In this document: one piece after another, positions 8,714 to 18,600 of the stretch | Layout: each line of letters begins with the position of its first letter | Numbering within the stretch: position 1 is the first letter of the stretch | Source of the DNA: Terriglobus aquaticus | GTDB taxonomy: Bacteria > Acidobacteriota > Terriglobia > Terriglobales > Acidobacteriaceae | Length of the DNA stretch: 64,000 bases | NCBI RefSeq assembly: GCF_025685415.1 | Contig: NZ_JAGSYB010000001.1 | Span: 3,162,001-3,226,000, forward strand | Direction: 5' to 3' | Translations under genes and position numbers: made by a program | The notes under the pieces: generated by a model | What the model saw: the letters and a program-made list of their open reading frames with translations, nothing else | Told to the model about the DNA's origin: nothing | Database searches by the model: none

Positions 8714-8779
8714 CAGATTGGGTCAACCCGAGAAATCCCTTGCTGGAATGGAACGCCAGATTATGCCAAGCCCAATCTG
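8714..8779. promoter_or_regulatory. Separated inverted repeat in a divergent promoter region
   Basis: CAGATTGGG (8714-8722) and its exact complement CCCAATCTG (8771-8779) lie 48 bp apart, between the starts of the HTH-cupin gene (8624, minus) and the fibronectin-III gene (8887, plus). The position fits a regulator operator pair. Function is inferred. Confidence 0.35.
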
Positions 8780-8886
8780 GAACGGTTCCGGGCCTGCAGC
8801 ACGGGGAGAGCGCCCTTGCACGATGTGCGATCTCGCTCGGAACGGCTGGCTCAGGGCGCCCCGGCGCGCGATGGTACGCTCGGGGG

Positions 8887-10002
8887 GTGCGGCGGAGGAA
8901 GTTACCAGAAAGGCAGAGGTTTGGCTGGGTGGCCAAGGGCCTGAGCCTGCTATGGCTCGGTGGATGCGCCAGCCCTGGCGTGCCGCGACCGCCGTCGCTG
9001 CACCTGCCCGCCCCGGTTCGCGACCTTTCCGCCGTGCGCGAGGGTGGATCGGTGCTGCTGCACTTTACGGCACCCGATGAAACCACCGATCATCAGCCGC
9101 TGTCGCACAAGGGCACGCCCATGCCGCTGGTGGCGGAGGTGTGCCGGGTGCAGGGCGCGGCCTGCGCGGGGTTTGCGCAGCTCAGGGTGGCACCGGGTCA
9201 GGCGGTGGACACGGCGGATGCGCTGCCGCCGCCGCTGACCCTGGGGCCGGGCCGGGCGGTGCTGTACAGGGTCCGGGTGAGCAATCCGGCGGGCAGGGAC
9301 GCGGGCTACAGCAAGCCGGTCGCGGCCGTGGCCGGCGCGGCTCCGGCAGCTGTGAGCGGTTTGACGGCGGCAACGGTGTCCCAGGGCGTTCAACTGACGT
9401 GGATGCCGGAAGGGCAGGGTAAAGCCTCGGTGCGTGTGGAGGCCTGGTCGGATACGCCGGCCAGCGCTCCCGCGTTTGGAGTGGCTCCGGCGCGGTCCCG
9501 TGCGGACGCGATGCGTCTGCTGCAGGTGCCGGCGGGCCAGGCAGACCCCGGAGGCGCGATCGACCCTGCGCCAGCGGCTGGTGCGCGCGTCCGGTATCGC
9601 GTGTACCGCGAGCGATCGGTGACGGTGGACGGGCAGACTCTGTCGCTGCGGGGCTCCGCCGCTGAGGTTCGCACCACGCGCTCCGCAGATGTGTTTCCGC
9701 CCGGCGTGCCCAACGGGCTGTTGGCCGTGTCCTTTCCTTCGGAAACAGGAGCGAGCCGGGTGAGCCTGTCGTGGGAGCCGAACAGCGAGCCGGACGTAGT
9801 GGGCTACCGCGTGTACCGTGCGATCGGTGCGGGTGCGTTTGTCCGGGCTTCGGGAGCGGCGGATGTGCCCGGTGTGACGTTTGAGGACACCGCGGCGAAT
9901 GGTCTGCCGGCGGGCAGCCGCGTGCGCTACGCCGTCACGGCAGTGGATCGCAGTGGCAACGAGAGTGCCCGGTCCGCGGTGACCTCGGTTGACGTACCGT
10001 AG
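8887..10002 (+). CDS. Fibronectin type III domain lipoprotein
   Basis: About 371 residues. GTG 8887 gives a basic N-terminus (RRRKLPERQR), a short hydrophobic stretch and a lipobox-like LLWLGGC, as expected for a lipoprotein signal peptide. An upstream start would add sequence with no signal-peptide character. Three fibronectin-III-like units follow: ~40-140, ~150-270 (AVSGLTAATVSQGVQLTW) and ~275-370 (VSLSWEPNSEPDVVGYRVYR, ending in AVTAVDRSGNES). No catalytic motif is seen; a binding or adhesive envelope role is likely. It is divergent from the HTH-cupin gene. Confidence 0.75.
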   Translation: MRRRKLPERQRFGWVAKGLSLLWLGGCASPGVPRPPSLHLPAPVRDLSAVREGGSVLLHFTAPDETTDHQPLSHKGTPMPLVAEVCRVQGAACAGFAQLRVAPGQAVDTADALPPPLTLGPGRAVLYRVRVSNPAGRDAGYSKPVAAVAGAAPAAVSGLTAATVSQGVQLTWMPEGQGKASVRVEAWSDTPASAPAFGVAPARSRADAMRLLQVPAGQADPGGAIDPAPAAGARVRYRVYRERSVTVDGQTLSLRGSAAEVRTTRSADVFPPGVPNGLLAVSFPSETGASRVSLSWEPNSEPDVVGYRVYRAIGAGAFVRASGAADVPGVTFEDTAANGLPAGSRVRYAVTAVDRSGNESARSAVTSVDVP

Positions 10003-10089
10003 CCGTTCAGCGCCAGGTGATAGCGGCTGCGTTCATCCGCATCCAACCCGGGTAGAGCTACCATAGAGGTAGACCTACGGGAGATCGAA

Positions 10090-11070
10090 ATGCCTACCTT
10101 GCTCGACCAGTTGAAGCAGTACACCACAGTGGTTGCCGACACCGGCGACATGAAGTCGATGGAAAAATTCAAGCCGACCGACGCGACGACCAACCCGTCG
10201 CTGATCACGGCGGCGGCCGGCATGCCGGAATACAGCTACATCGTGGACGACGTGCTGAAGGAAGCCAAGGAGAAGGCAGGCGCGGGCTCCGACAACAAGG
10301 CCGTGGCGGCTGCCGCGTTCAAGACGCTGGCTGTGGCGTTTGGCCGCAAGATCCTGGAGATCGTTCCGGGCCGCGTCTCCACCGAGGTGGATGCGCGCAT
10401 GTCGTACGACAAGGAAGCGACCAAGCAGCAGGCGCACGAGATCATCAAGCAGTATGAGGATGCCGGCGTGAGCCGCGAGCGCGTCCTGATCAAGATCGCG
10501 TCCACGTGGGAAGGCATCCAGGCGGCAAAGGACCTGGAAGAAGAAGGCATCCACTGCAACCTGACGCTGCTGTTCGGCATGCACCAGGCGGTTGCGTGCG
10601 CCGAGGCCAAGGTGACGCTGATCTCGCCGTTCGTGGGCCGCATCCTGGACTGGTACAAGAAGGACACCGGCAAGGACTACCAGGGCGCGGAAGACCCGGG
10701 CGTTGAGTCGGTGACGAAGATCTACAACTACTACAAGAAGTTTGGCTACAAGACCGTGGTCATGGGAGCCAGCTTCCGCAACATCGGCGAGATCAAGGAA
10801 CTGGCGGGTTCGGACCTGCTGACCATTTCGCCGAAGCTGCTGGAAGAGTTGAACTCGACCGAGGGGGATCTGCCGCGCAAGCTCGATCCGGAAAAGGCGA
10901 AGTCGCTCGAAATCGAGAAGATCTCGATGGACAAGGAAACCTTTGAGAAGATGCACGCGGAAGATCGCATGGCTCACGACAAGCTGAAGGAAGGCATTGA
11001 AGGCTTCTCGAAGGCGTTGGAAGAGTTGGAAGAGCTGCTGGCAAAGCGCGTGGAAGAGCTCGGCAAGTAA
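10090..11070 (+). CDS. tal: Transaldolase
   Basis: 326 residues, the usual length of TalB-type transaldolases. It transfers a dihydroxyacetone unit between sedoheptulose-7-phosphate and glyceraldehyde-3-phosphate in the non-oxidative pentose phosphate pathway (cytosol). The Schiff-base lysine is Lys135 in [12 protein letters not shown] and the acid/base aspartate is Asp17 in VVADTGD; the substrate region DATTNPSLI is intact. GGGAG lies about 8 nt before ATG 10090. It is a single gene ended by a perfect hairpin. Confidence 0.97.
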   Translation: MPTLLDQLKQYTTVVADTGDMKSMEKFKPTDATTNPSLITAAAGMPEYSYIVDDVLKEAKEKAGAGSDNKAVAAAAFKTLAVAFGRKILEIVPGRVSTEVDARMSYDKEATKQQAHEIIKQYEDAGVSRERVLIKIASTWEGIQAAKDLEEEGIHCNLTLLFGMHQAVACAEAKVTLISPFVGRILDWYKKDTGKDYQGAEDPGVESVTKIYNYYKKFGYKTVVMGASFRNIGEIKELAGSDLLTISPKLLEELNSTEGDLPRKLDPEKAKSLEIEKISMDKETFEKMHAEDRMAHDKLKEGIEGFSKALEELEELLAKRVEELGK

Positions 11071-11089
11071 GCAACAGAGTTTCTTCATT

Positions 11090-11122
11090 GCGAAAGCCCC
11101 GCCGCACTAGCGGGGCTTTCGC
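11090..11122. terminator. Terminator hairpin after tal
   Basis: Perfect 13-base arms (GCGAAAGCCCCGC and complement) with a 7-base loop, 19 bp after the tal stop codon. No T-tract follows. Confidence 0.7.
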
Positions 11123-11203
11123 GTTGGGGCGCGTGTCCCGAGTTCGGCCAGCATGGATGGGCCGACGCCGCCGATATACCCCCAGGGAGGGAGTGGCGAG
11201 CGT

Positions 11204-11737
11204 ATGGTGGTTCGATTTACCTGGCGGCCTGCTGAATGGCGGGAGGCGTACCTGCTATCGCGGATGGAAGAGGACCGTTCCGAGGGAGTGCCGATGGCGT
11301 ACCTGATCGCAGGCCTCATGGGTCTGGGCGGTGTGGGTGACCTGTTCCGGGCGTTGAGCGGCAAACACGACGAGATGTTGCATGACCGCCTGTGGCCTGC
11401 GCTGCTGCTGGTGAGTGCGCTGGCGCTGGCGGTGATGGCGGCACTTGCGCTGTTCCGGCGGCGTGAGCGGTTGCGCCAACTGCCCGCCGTGCCGCGCGGC
11501 GAGCAGCAGGTGACGCTGCACGAGATGGGCTGGGGCGCTGCATCGGACGCGGCAGGGCGTTCGGCTGCGGCCGTTCGTGGCTGGTCTGAACTGCGTGGCC
11601 TGCGCACCAGTCGCCGCGTGCTTGCTTTGCTGACGCGAGATGGTCAGGCCGTCGCCGTACCGCTGCGCGCCCTGACCAAGGACCAGGGGAGCTGGGTGGA
11701 ACGGCTGCTGCTGCGCAAGGTGCCGCGGCTGGTTTGA
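11204..11737 (+). CDS. YcxB-like membrane protein
   Basis: 177 residues. The N-terminal ~20 residues (FTWRPAEWREAYLLSR) are followed by two hydrophobic segments (~33-52 and ~65-85), a basic stretch (FRRRERLRQ) and a C-terminal region ending ...WSELRGLRTSRRVLALL..., then VPLRAL. This layout matches YcxB-family proteins, whose function is unknown. ATG 11204 is preceded by AGGGAG at ~12 nt; the codon at 11153 would lie in the terminator-proximal spacer. No functional partner nearby. Confidence 0.65.
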   Translation: MVVRFTWRPAEWREAYLLSRMEEDRSEGVPMAYLIAGLMGLGGVGDLFRALSGKHDEMLHDRLWPALLLVSALALAVMAALALFRRRERLRQLPAVPRGEQQVTLHEMGWGAASDAAGRSAAAVRGWSELRGLRTSRRVLALLTRDGQAVAVPLRALTKDQGSWVERLLLRKVPRLV

Positions 11738-11933
11738 ATGGGCGCGGCGCTCGCTCTGCCCGCGCACCCGGTTCGACGCGTAGTTGTGACCTTGCGCAGC
11801 GGCCAGGAGATGTCGTGGAAGCTCTAGCGTTCGATGATGGCTGCGGGTCGCCGGGCGGGTCGATCCCGGCGTATCGTCGGAACGGCGCGGAGCCGCATTG
11901 GTTTTCGTGCCTGCTTGTGCGGAGGGGACCGGC

Positions 11934-13574
11934 ATGAGACTTCGTTGGATCTGCAGCATCCTGCTGGCGGCTGCCGCTGCCGTGAGCAGCGCTGTACTGC
12001 AAGCGCAAGAGGAGCCGCTGGTCCGCGCGCAAAGCCGGCTCGTCATCGAAGACGTTCTGGTGATGGACGCGCACGGCAACCCGGTGCACGGTCTGCCGGC
12101 GTCGGCGTTTCATGTTCAGGACCAGGGCAAGCCGCAGGAACTGCGCGCGTTCGAGGAAGGTTCACCCGAGATCTCGGACGGGGCGGCGGTCGCTGCGTTG
12201 CCACCCGGCACATTCAGCAACGCGCCGAGCCCGGCGTCCACGACCGAGGTGCTGCTCGTCGACACAGACGACATCGAGTTGCTGGACCAGATGTTTCTGG
12301 GCGAGCAGTTGCGAAAGAGCCTCGCGACCATGCCAGACGGTTTGCCCGTCGCGATCTTCACGGTGCGAAACGGGCGGGTGATCCCGGTGATCTCTGCCAC
12401 GACGGATCGCGATGCGCTGGTGCGCAGTGTGGCGTCGATCCTGCCGGTGCAGAACCATGCGATCGACAGCAAGTTTCAATCGGCGGTAAACCAGTTGATG
12501 AGTGTGGCGGCGCTGCTGCAGCAGACGCCCGGGCGAAAGAATCTGATCTGGTTTGCGGGTGAATTTCCGCTGGTGACGGTGAGCGGCGATCAGGAGGCGG
12601 GCAGCTTCCAGGTGAACTACTCGGCGCGCGCGAATGAGATTCACCAGGTGCAGGAGGCGCTGGCGGAGGCGCGGGTGTCGGTGTACCCGGTGGATGTGCG
12701 CGGCGTGATCGCGGACGAGGTGTCGATCGCAGAACTGAATAAGGCTGCGATTCAACTGGGTGCCGCAGGTGGCGGCACGGGTGGCACGGGCGGGCGCAGT
12801 CCGCGGGATGCCAACCAGGCGTGGAAGAAGATCGAAGTTCCTACGGTAGGGCCGACGACAGTTGCAGGCCAGCGTGCGGAGATGCGTGAGCTGGCGCTGG
12901 CCACGGGCGGTCAGGCCTACATGCTCAACAACCTGGCGGAAGAGATCGATCAAGCGTTCGACCTTGGCAAGTCGGCGTACACGCTGGCGTATGTGCCGAC
13001 GCCCTACAGCACCGACCAGAGTTTCCATCACGTGACGATCGAGGTGGATGGCGGCTATACGCTGTCGTATCGCAAGGGATACCTGGCCACGTTTACCGGT
13101 GCACCCGAGGAGGGGACGCCGCGCGCGCGGCTGACGCGCGACGGTGCCAAGACGATCGACCCGGCGCAGAACCGAGCGCTCATCTTCCAGGTAAAGCTCA
13201 CCGAACGCGGCGACGCCCAGCACGTCACGATGAGCTTCAGCATTCCGTTGGCGGAGCTGAAGCAGGAGCATTCGGGCGGCGTTTGGAGCAGCAAGCTGCA
13301 GGTGTCGACCTATGCGTATGACGTGGCGGGAAAGGTGCGCGATGGTAGGCAGCAGGAGCTGGATACGAATCTGAGTGACGAACAATACCAGCGCGCACGC
13401 GATGGGCAGAAGCGTGTGGCGACGGTGCAGCAACTCACGGTGCCAAAGGGTGCGAAATACCTGCTGGTCGTCGCCCGCGACCAGGACTCGCAACGAACAG
13501 GGTCGTTGCTGTTGCAGACGCGAGCGCTGGACACGTTGCCCCTGGAGAGCCCGGTGAACGGCGCGATGCGCTAA
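11934..13574 (+). CDS. VWFA-related exported protein (acidobacterial type)
   Basis: 546 residues. ATG 11934 follows GGAGGGG and starts a signal peptide (LRWICSILLAAAAAVSSAVLQAQ). An Ig-like start (VRAQSRLVIEDVLVMD) leads into a von Willebrand A-like domain (~110-340: VLLVDTDDIELLDQ, FTVRNGRVIPV, ATTDRDALV). This is the VWFA-related family abundant in Acidobacteriota; its role is unknown. The C-terminal ~200 residues look like a beta-rich domain. A Gly-rich GAAGGGTGGTGGR insert occurs in the A-like domain. It is followed 95 bp later by the ASPIC-type gene on the same strand. Confidence 0.8.
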   Translation: MRLRWICSILLAAAAAVSSAVLQAQEEPLVRAQSRLVIEDVLVMDAHGNPVHGLPASAFHVQDQGKPQELRAFEEGSPEISDGAAVAALPPGTFSNAPSPASTTEVLLVDTDDIELLDQMFLGEQLRKSLATMPDGLPVAIFTVRNGRVIPVISATTDRDALVRSVASILPVQNHAIDSKFQSAVNQLMSVAALLQQTPGRKNLIWFAGEFPLVTVSGDQEAGSFQVNYSARANEIHQVQEALAEARVSVYPVDVRGVIADEVSIAELNKAAIQLGAAGGGTGGTGGRSPRDANQAWKKIEVPTVGPTTVAGQRAEMRELALATGGQAYMLNNLAEEIDQAFDLGKSAYTLAYVPTPYSTDQSFHHVTIEVDGGYTLSYRKGYLATFTGAPEEGTPRARLTRDGAKTIDPAQNRALIFQVKLTERGDAQHVTMSFSIPLAELKQEHSGGVWSSKLQVSTYAYDVAGKVRDGRQQELDTNLSDEQYQRARDGQKRVATVQQLTVPKGAKYLLVVARDQDSQRTGSLLLQTRALDTLPLESPVNGAMR

Positions 13575-13669
13575 GAGCCGGGGCTTCCGGGGCTGCGAAC
13601 GTCTGCCTGAGCGGTGGGATCCCGTTCTGGCGTGCGGCTTTGGCGACGGCGTATTGTCAAAGCGGACCC

Positions 13670-15436
13670 ATGCAGCGACCGCTCCTTCGCCTCCTCTGCC
13701 TCAGCATTGCCGCAGTTTTGCTCCAGAACACCGCTGGCGCGCAGGCCCACAGTGCGCCGCAGGCCGTGCCCAAGGGCGCTCGCTCGCGCGTGTGCAGCGG
13801 GCGCGCGGTGCCGCAGTTTACGGACGTGACGGCGAAGGCTGGCATCCACTTCAAACACCTGGCAGCGCCAGAGAAGAAGTACATTCTCGAATCGATGGGC
13901 GGCGGCGTGGTGGTCATTGACTATGACCGCGATGGCTGGCCGGATATCTACTTCACCAACGCGCCCACCGTGGACATGACGCTGCGCGGTGAAAAGGCGC
14001 AAGGCGCGCTGTACCACAACAACCACGACGGCACCTTTACCGACGTGACCGCGAAGAGCGGCCTGGCGACGCCGGGCTTCGCCATGGGCGGCGCGGTGGG
14101 CGACTTCAACAACGACGGCTGGCCCGACCTGTACGTGACCGCGCTGGGCGGTAACAAGCTGTACAAGAACAACGGCGATGGCACGTTCACCGACGTGACC
14201 GCAAAGGCGGGCGTGGCGGATGGCCGATGGTCGACGGGCGCTGCCTTCGGCGATTACGACAACGACGGTTTCGTCGACCTGGCGGTTAGCAACTACGTCG
14301 ACTTCCGGCTGGACGATCTGCCGGGCTTCGGCAAGAGCCCAAGCTGCCGGTACCGTGGCATCGATGTGCAGTGTGGACCGCGCGGCCTGCGTGGCGCGGG
14401 CGATTCGCTGTTCCACAACAACGGCGACGGCACCTTCAGCGATGTATCGAAGGCGACGGGCGCGGACGACAAGCCGGGCTACTACGGCCTGGGCGTGGTG
14501 TGGAGCGACCTGTCCGGAACGGGCCGGCCGGACTTGTATGTGGCGGATGACTCCACACCGAACTACCTCTATCGCAACGATGGTGGCGGCAAGTTCACCG
14601 ACATCGGGCTGGAGTCGGGCACGGCGGTCAGTGGCGACGGGTCGGAGCAGGGATCGATGGGCGTCGCGATCGGCGACTACAACCACACGGGCCGCTTCTC
14701 GATCTATGTGACGAACTTTGAAAACGAGTTCAACACGCTGTACCGCAACGACGGCAAGAACGACTTCAGCGATGTGTCGTACGACGCGGGTGTGGCGCTG
14801 CCGTCGCTTCCGTATGTGAAGTGGGGCGTGGTCTTCAGCGACCTGGACAACGATGGCTGGATCGACCTGTACTCGGTCAACGGGCATGTGTATCCGCAGG
14901 TGGACACACTTCCCTCGGGCGCTCGGTATGCCGAGCCTTCCAACTTCTTCCTGAACGAGAAGGACGGCACCTTCTGCGATGCGAGCGCGCAGGCAGGAGC
15001 ACCAGTGGTTGCGCCGCGAGTGGGACGTGGTCTGGCTGCGGCGGATTTCGAGAACGATGGCAATCTCGATCTGATTGTGGAGAACCTGGATGGCACGCCA
15101 ACGCTGCTGCACAACGCGGGTGTCGCGGGCCGGCACTGGATTGGTTTCGAACTGGCAGGCACGAAAAGCAACCGCCTGGCACTCGGCGCCAAGGTGGTCG
15201 TGCACGCCGGCTCAGTGACACAGACCGACGAGGTCCGCAGCGGCGGTAGCTATCTTTCGCAGAGCGATCTGCGGCTGCACTTTGGTCTGGGTGCGGCAAC
15301 TGCGGTGGACGCTGTAGAGGTGTACTGGCCTTCTGGAGCGGTCAATCGGTTGACTCATCTGCAGGGTGACCGGCTCTACGCGGTGCGCGAAGGCGATGGG
15401 GTGGTACCTCCTGAGGCAATCCGACCGGGGCGGTAG
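13670..15436 (+). CDS. CRTAC1-family exported protein (FG-GAP/VCBS repeats plus ASPIC/UnbV)
   Basis: 588 residues. ATG 13670 opens a signal peptide (RPLLRLLCLSIAAVLLQNTAGAQA). FG-GAP/VCBS repeats follow with repeated calcium-binding-like motifs: DYDRDGWPDIY, DFNNDGWPDLY, DYDNDGFVDLA, DLDNDGWIDLY and DFENDGNLDL, giving a seven-bladed beta-propeller pattern. The C-terminal ~100 residues (EVRSGGSYLSQSDLRLHFGLG, then VYWPSG) are an ASPIC/UnbV domain. By family these are extracellular binding proteins of undefined ligand. The repeats also make the DNA here repetitive (GACGTGACCGC recurs). Confidence 0.9.
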   Translation: MQRPLLRLLCLSIAAVLLQNTAGAQAHSAPQAVPKGARSRVCSGRAVPQFTDVTAKAGIHFKHLAAPEKKYILESMGGGVVVIDYDRDGWPDIYFTNAPTVDMTLRGEKAQGALYHNNHDGTFTDVTAKSGLATPGFAMGGAVGDFNNDGWPDLYVTALGGNKLYKNNGDGTFTDVTAKAGVADGRWSTGAAFGDYDNDGFVDLAVSNYVDFRLDDLPGFGKSPSCRYRGIDVQCGPRGLRGAGDSLFHNNGDGTFSDVSKATGADDKPGYYGLGVVWSDLSGTGRPDLYVADDSTPNYLYRNDGGGKFTDIGLESGTAVSGDGSEQGSMGVAIGDYNHTGRFSIYVTNFENEFNTLYRNDGKNDFSDVSYDAGVALPSLPYVKWGVVFSDLDNDGWIDLYSVNGHVYPQVDTLPSGARYAEPSNFFLNEKDGTFCDASAQAGAPVVAPRVGRGLAAADFENDGNLDLIVENLDGTPTLLHNAGVAGRHWIGFELAGTKSNRLALGAKVVVHAGSVTQTDEVRSGGSYLSQSDLRLHFGLGAATAVDAVEVYWPSGAVNRLTHLQGDRLYAVREGDGVVPPEAIRPGR

Positions 15437-15535
15437 CTCTCATCGGAAGTAGCAACGATTCAGGTACTTAGCTCTCCATCGGAGGCCGTGCGTTCCTCCA
15501 TTGGAATCTTGTTCGCCCAAAGCCGACGAAATGAC

Positions 15536-15565
15536 TTGACAGCTAAGTTTCCGTTGCGTTTTCAT
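15536..15565 (+). promoter_or_regulatory. Possible sigma-70-type promoter before the TonB receptor
   Basis: TTGACA (15536-15541) and TTTCAT (15560-15565) with an 18-bp spacer lie about 120 bp before the receptor start. The -35 is perfect, the -10 is weak. The rest of the 15437-15687 spacer shows nothing else recognisable. Confidence 0.3.
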
Positions 15566-15687
15566 GATCAGCGGTTCAGGCAATCCTTTTACCAGGTACG
15601 TCAGATGACGGAAGCCTCGTTCCACCCAAAGTAGGATGCGACGGTCGAACAGCCGCATTGCAACCACGTTCTGTTTCTCGGAGGCCA

Positions 15688-18600
15688 ATGAAAAGGCAAA
15701 ACACATATCTCGGGGCTCTAGCCCTGGCCGCCGTACTTTCTGGGAGCATGCTTGCCCAGAAGTCCAGCGGTACCGTGACCGGGCAGGTTACGGATCCATC
15801 CGGCGCGGCGGTGCCGAATGCGACCGTAACGCTACTCAATAAAGCAACGAACACCAACCGCATTGTTCATACGAACAGCGCGGGTGAATACACCTTTACC
15901 GACGTCCAGATCGGTACCTATGAAGTGGACGTGGTTGCGTCCAGCTTCCGCAAGCAGGTCACGCAGGGCGTCATCGTGAACGTGGACACCGTGACCAGCG
16001 CCGATGCGCACCTGGTTACCGGTGACGTGAGCGAGTCCGTGACCGTTACCTCCTCCACCGTGCAGGTGCAGACCGAGGACGCGTCGGTAGGCGGCGTGGT
16101 CGACGGAACGCAGGTGAAGGAACTGCCGCTGAACGGACGTTCGTTCGTGCAGTTGACGCAGTTGCAGCCCGGCGTCTCGCCCGCGAACAACTTCGACTCG
16201 AAGAACAAGGGCTTGCAGGCCGGCGTTGACTTCTCGGTGAACGGCAATCCGACGACGAACAACCTGTACTTGATTGACGGCGCGAACAACAACGACGTGG
16301 GTTCGAACCGCACCATCCTGATCTACCCCAGCATCGACGCGATCGCCGAGTTCAAGATGCTGACCAACAGCTACGGTCCGGAATACGGCCAGGCTTCGGG
16401 CGCCATCATCTCCATCGTGACGCGGCAGGGTACGAACACGTTCCACGGATCGGCGTTCTACCAGGGCCGTAACGACGCTCTGGCGGCGTACACCTACTTC
16501 TCGCGTCGAAATGCCGGCCAGGGTCAGCCCCTGAACGGCAAGGACAAGCTGCGCCGCAACGACTTCGGTTACTCCATCGGCGGACCGATCCTGAAGGACA
16601 AGCTGTTCTTCTTCTTCAACCAGGAGTTCAACCGCACCATCAACGGCTTCACGAAGACTGATTGCGTTGCCACCGCGGCCGAACAGGCGGGTGACTTCAC
16701 GCAGACGTACGGCACCATCTCCGGCAGCACGACGCCTTCGTCGGGATGCAACGAGCCGCAGCCGACCTTTGCGGACGGATCGCACAAGCTCGCGACCATC
16801 GACAAGGCGGGCGCTTTGCTGGCGCAGTACTATCCCACGCCGAACCAGCCCCTCTCTGCAGGTGGCAACAACTGGTCGGTTTCGCTGCCGACCTTCGTAA
16901 AGTACCGCCAGGAAAACGTGCGTGCCGATTATGTGCTGGGCCGCAACCAGTTCATGGGCCGGTACACGCAGGACTCGTGGTCTGATCCTTCGTACAACGG
17001 CAACCAGTACTGGGGCGACTCGGACTTCCCCGAGGTGAACTCCAACTGGGCGCAGCCTGCCAAGCAGGTCATCGGCCGGTGGACCAGCACGATCACCAAC
17101 ACCCTGGTGAACGATGCCGAGTTCTCGTATTCGAACAACCGCATCAACATCACGCCGGGCGGCACCAACGCTGGCTTGCTGCAGCAGTTGACCGCTGCCG
17201 TTCCCACGCTGTACCCGACCAGCCTGAAGAACAACAAGGCGGGCAGCATTCCGCAGATCTGGGGCGGCCTGGGTAACTATGGCAACAACCAGAACCTGCA
17301 GACCATTGCACCGTGGAACAACCTGGAAAACCTGTACAACGTGCGGGACGACGTTTCCAAGGTGGCCGGCAAGCACCAGTTGAAGTTCGGTGTCCTGCTT
17401 GGCTTCAACCAGAAGGATGAGGACTCGAGCACGTCGTCGTCCGAGCACCCGACCTTCTCCACGGCCGACTACCAGGTGGACACCACCCACGGTGGTTACC
17501 GTACGGGCAACAACCTGGCCAATGTGCTGATCCCGAACAACCCGTTCACGCTGACGGAAACGTCGACCAACGTGCGCGCGTTGCTGGATTGGCGCGACTA
17601 CGAGTTCTACGCCGGCGATGTCTGGAAGATTACGCCGCGCATCACGCTCAGCTACGGTGCCCGCTGGTCCTTCCTGCGTTCGCCGTACCAGCCGAACGGT
17701 GCGGAAACCAGCTTCCAGCCTTCCCTGTACGACCGCACCAAGCCGGCGTCTGACGCCTGCAACGGCCTGTGGTACGTTCCCGGCAAGCCCTCCCCCTGCA
17801 CCGCTGCCAACGCAACGTTTGGCACGTCGTTCAGCGCGGGTACGCCCGGACCGAACAAGTACCTGGTCAACCAGAACAACCACCTGATCGCGCCGCGCGT
17901 GGGTATCGCGTTCGACGTGTTCGGCAACGGCATGACGGCGGTCCGCCTGGGCGGCGGCGAGTTCTACCAGCGTGAGCGCGTATCGCGTTACACCCTGGAA
18001 GCCAACGCTCCCTTTGCGGTCACCACCAGCAACTACTCGCGTGCGCTCTCCGGTGCGACTCCGGCATCGCTCTCGGGTGGATCGGCTTCGCCTTCCGGCG
18101 GCTTCGATGCCTCCAACACGCTTCCGTCGACGTGGCAGTACAACGTTGCCGTGGAGCAGCAGTTGGCCAAGAACACCACGTTCCAGATCGGGTATGTCCA
18201 CAACCGCGGCATGCACCTGACCTCGAGCTACGACATCAACACGATCCCGTCGCAGAACTGGGCGCTTGCCACCTTTGCCCCAAGCGGCAACGGACCTGGC
18301 CAGCAGCAGACCTTCCGCCCTTACAGCAACTTCGGTTCGCTGGCGTGGTGGTCGCATAACGGCGATTCCAACTACAACTCGCTGCAGACGGCGTTCCGCA
18401 CGCAGATTGCCGGCTTCCGCTTCCAGGCTTCGTACACCTGGTCCCACGCGATTGCCGACATCCTGACGGACGACTCGAGCGGTGGTACGGGCGCGCAGAG
18501 CTTCACCTATTACCCGAACCCCGGTTTGGATAAGGGCAACGCTGCGACCAACCGTCCCAACTTCTTCGTTGCGAATGGAACGTACCTTCTGCCCCGGCTG

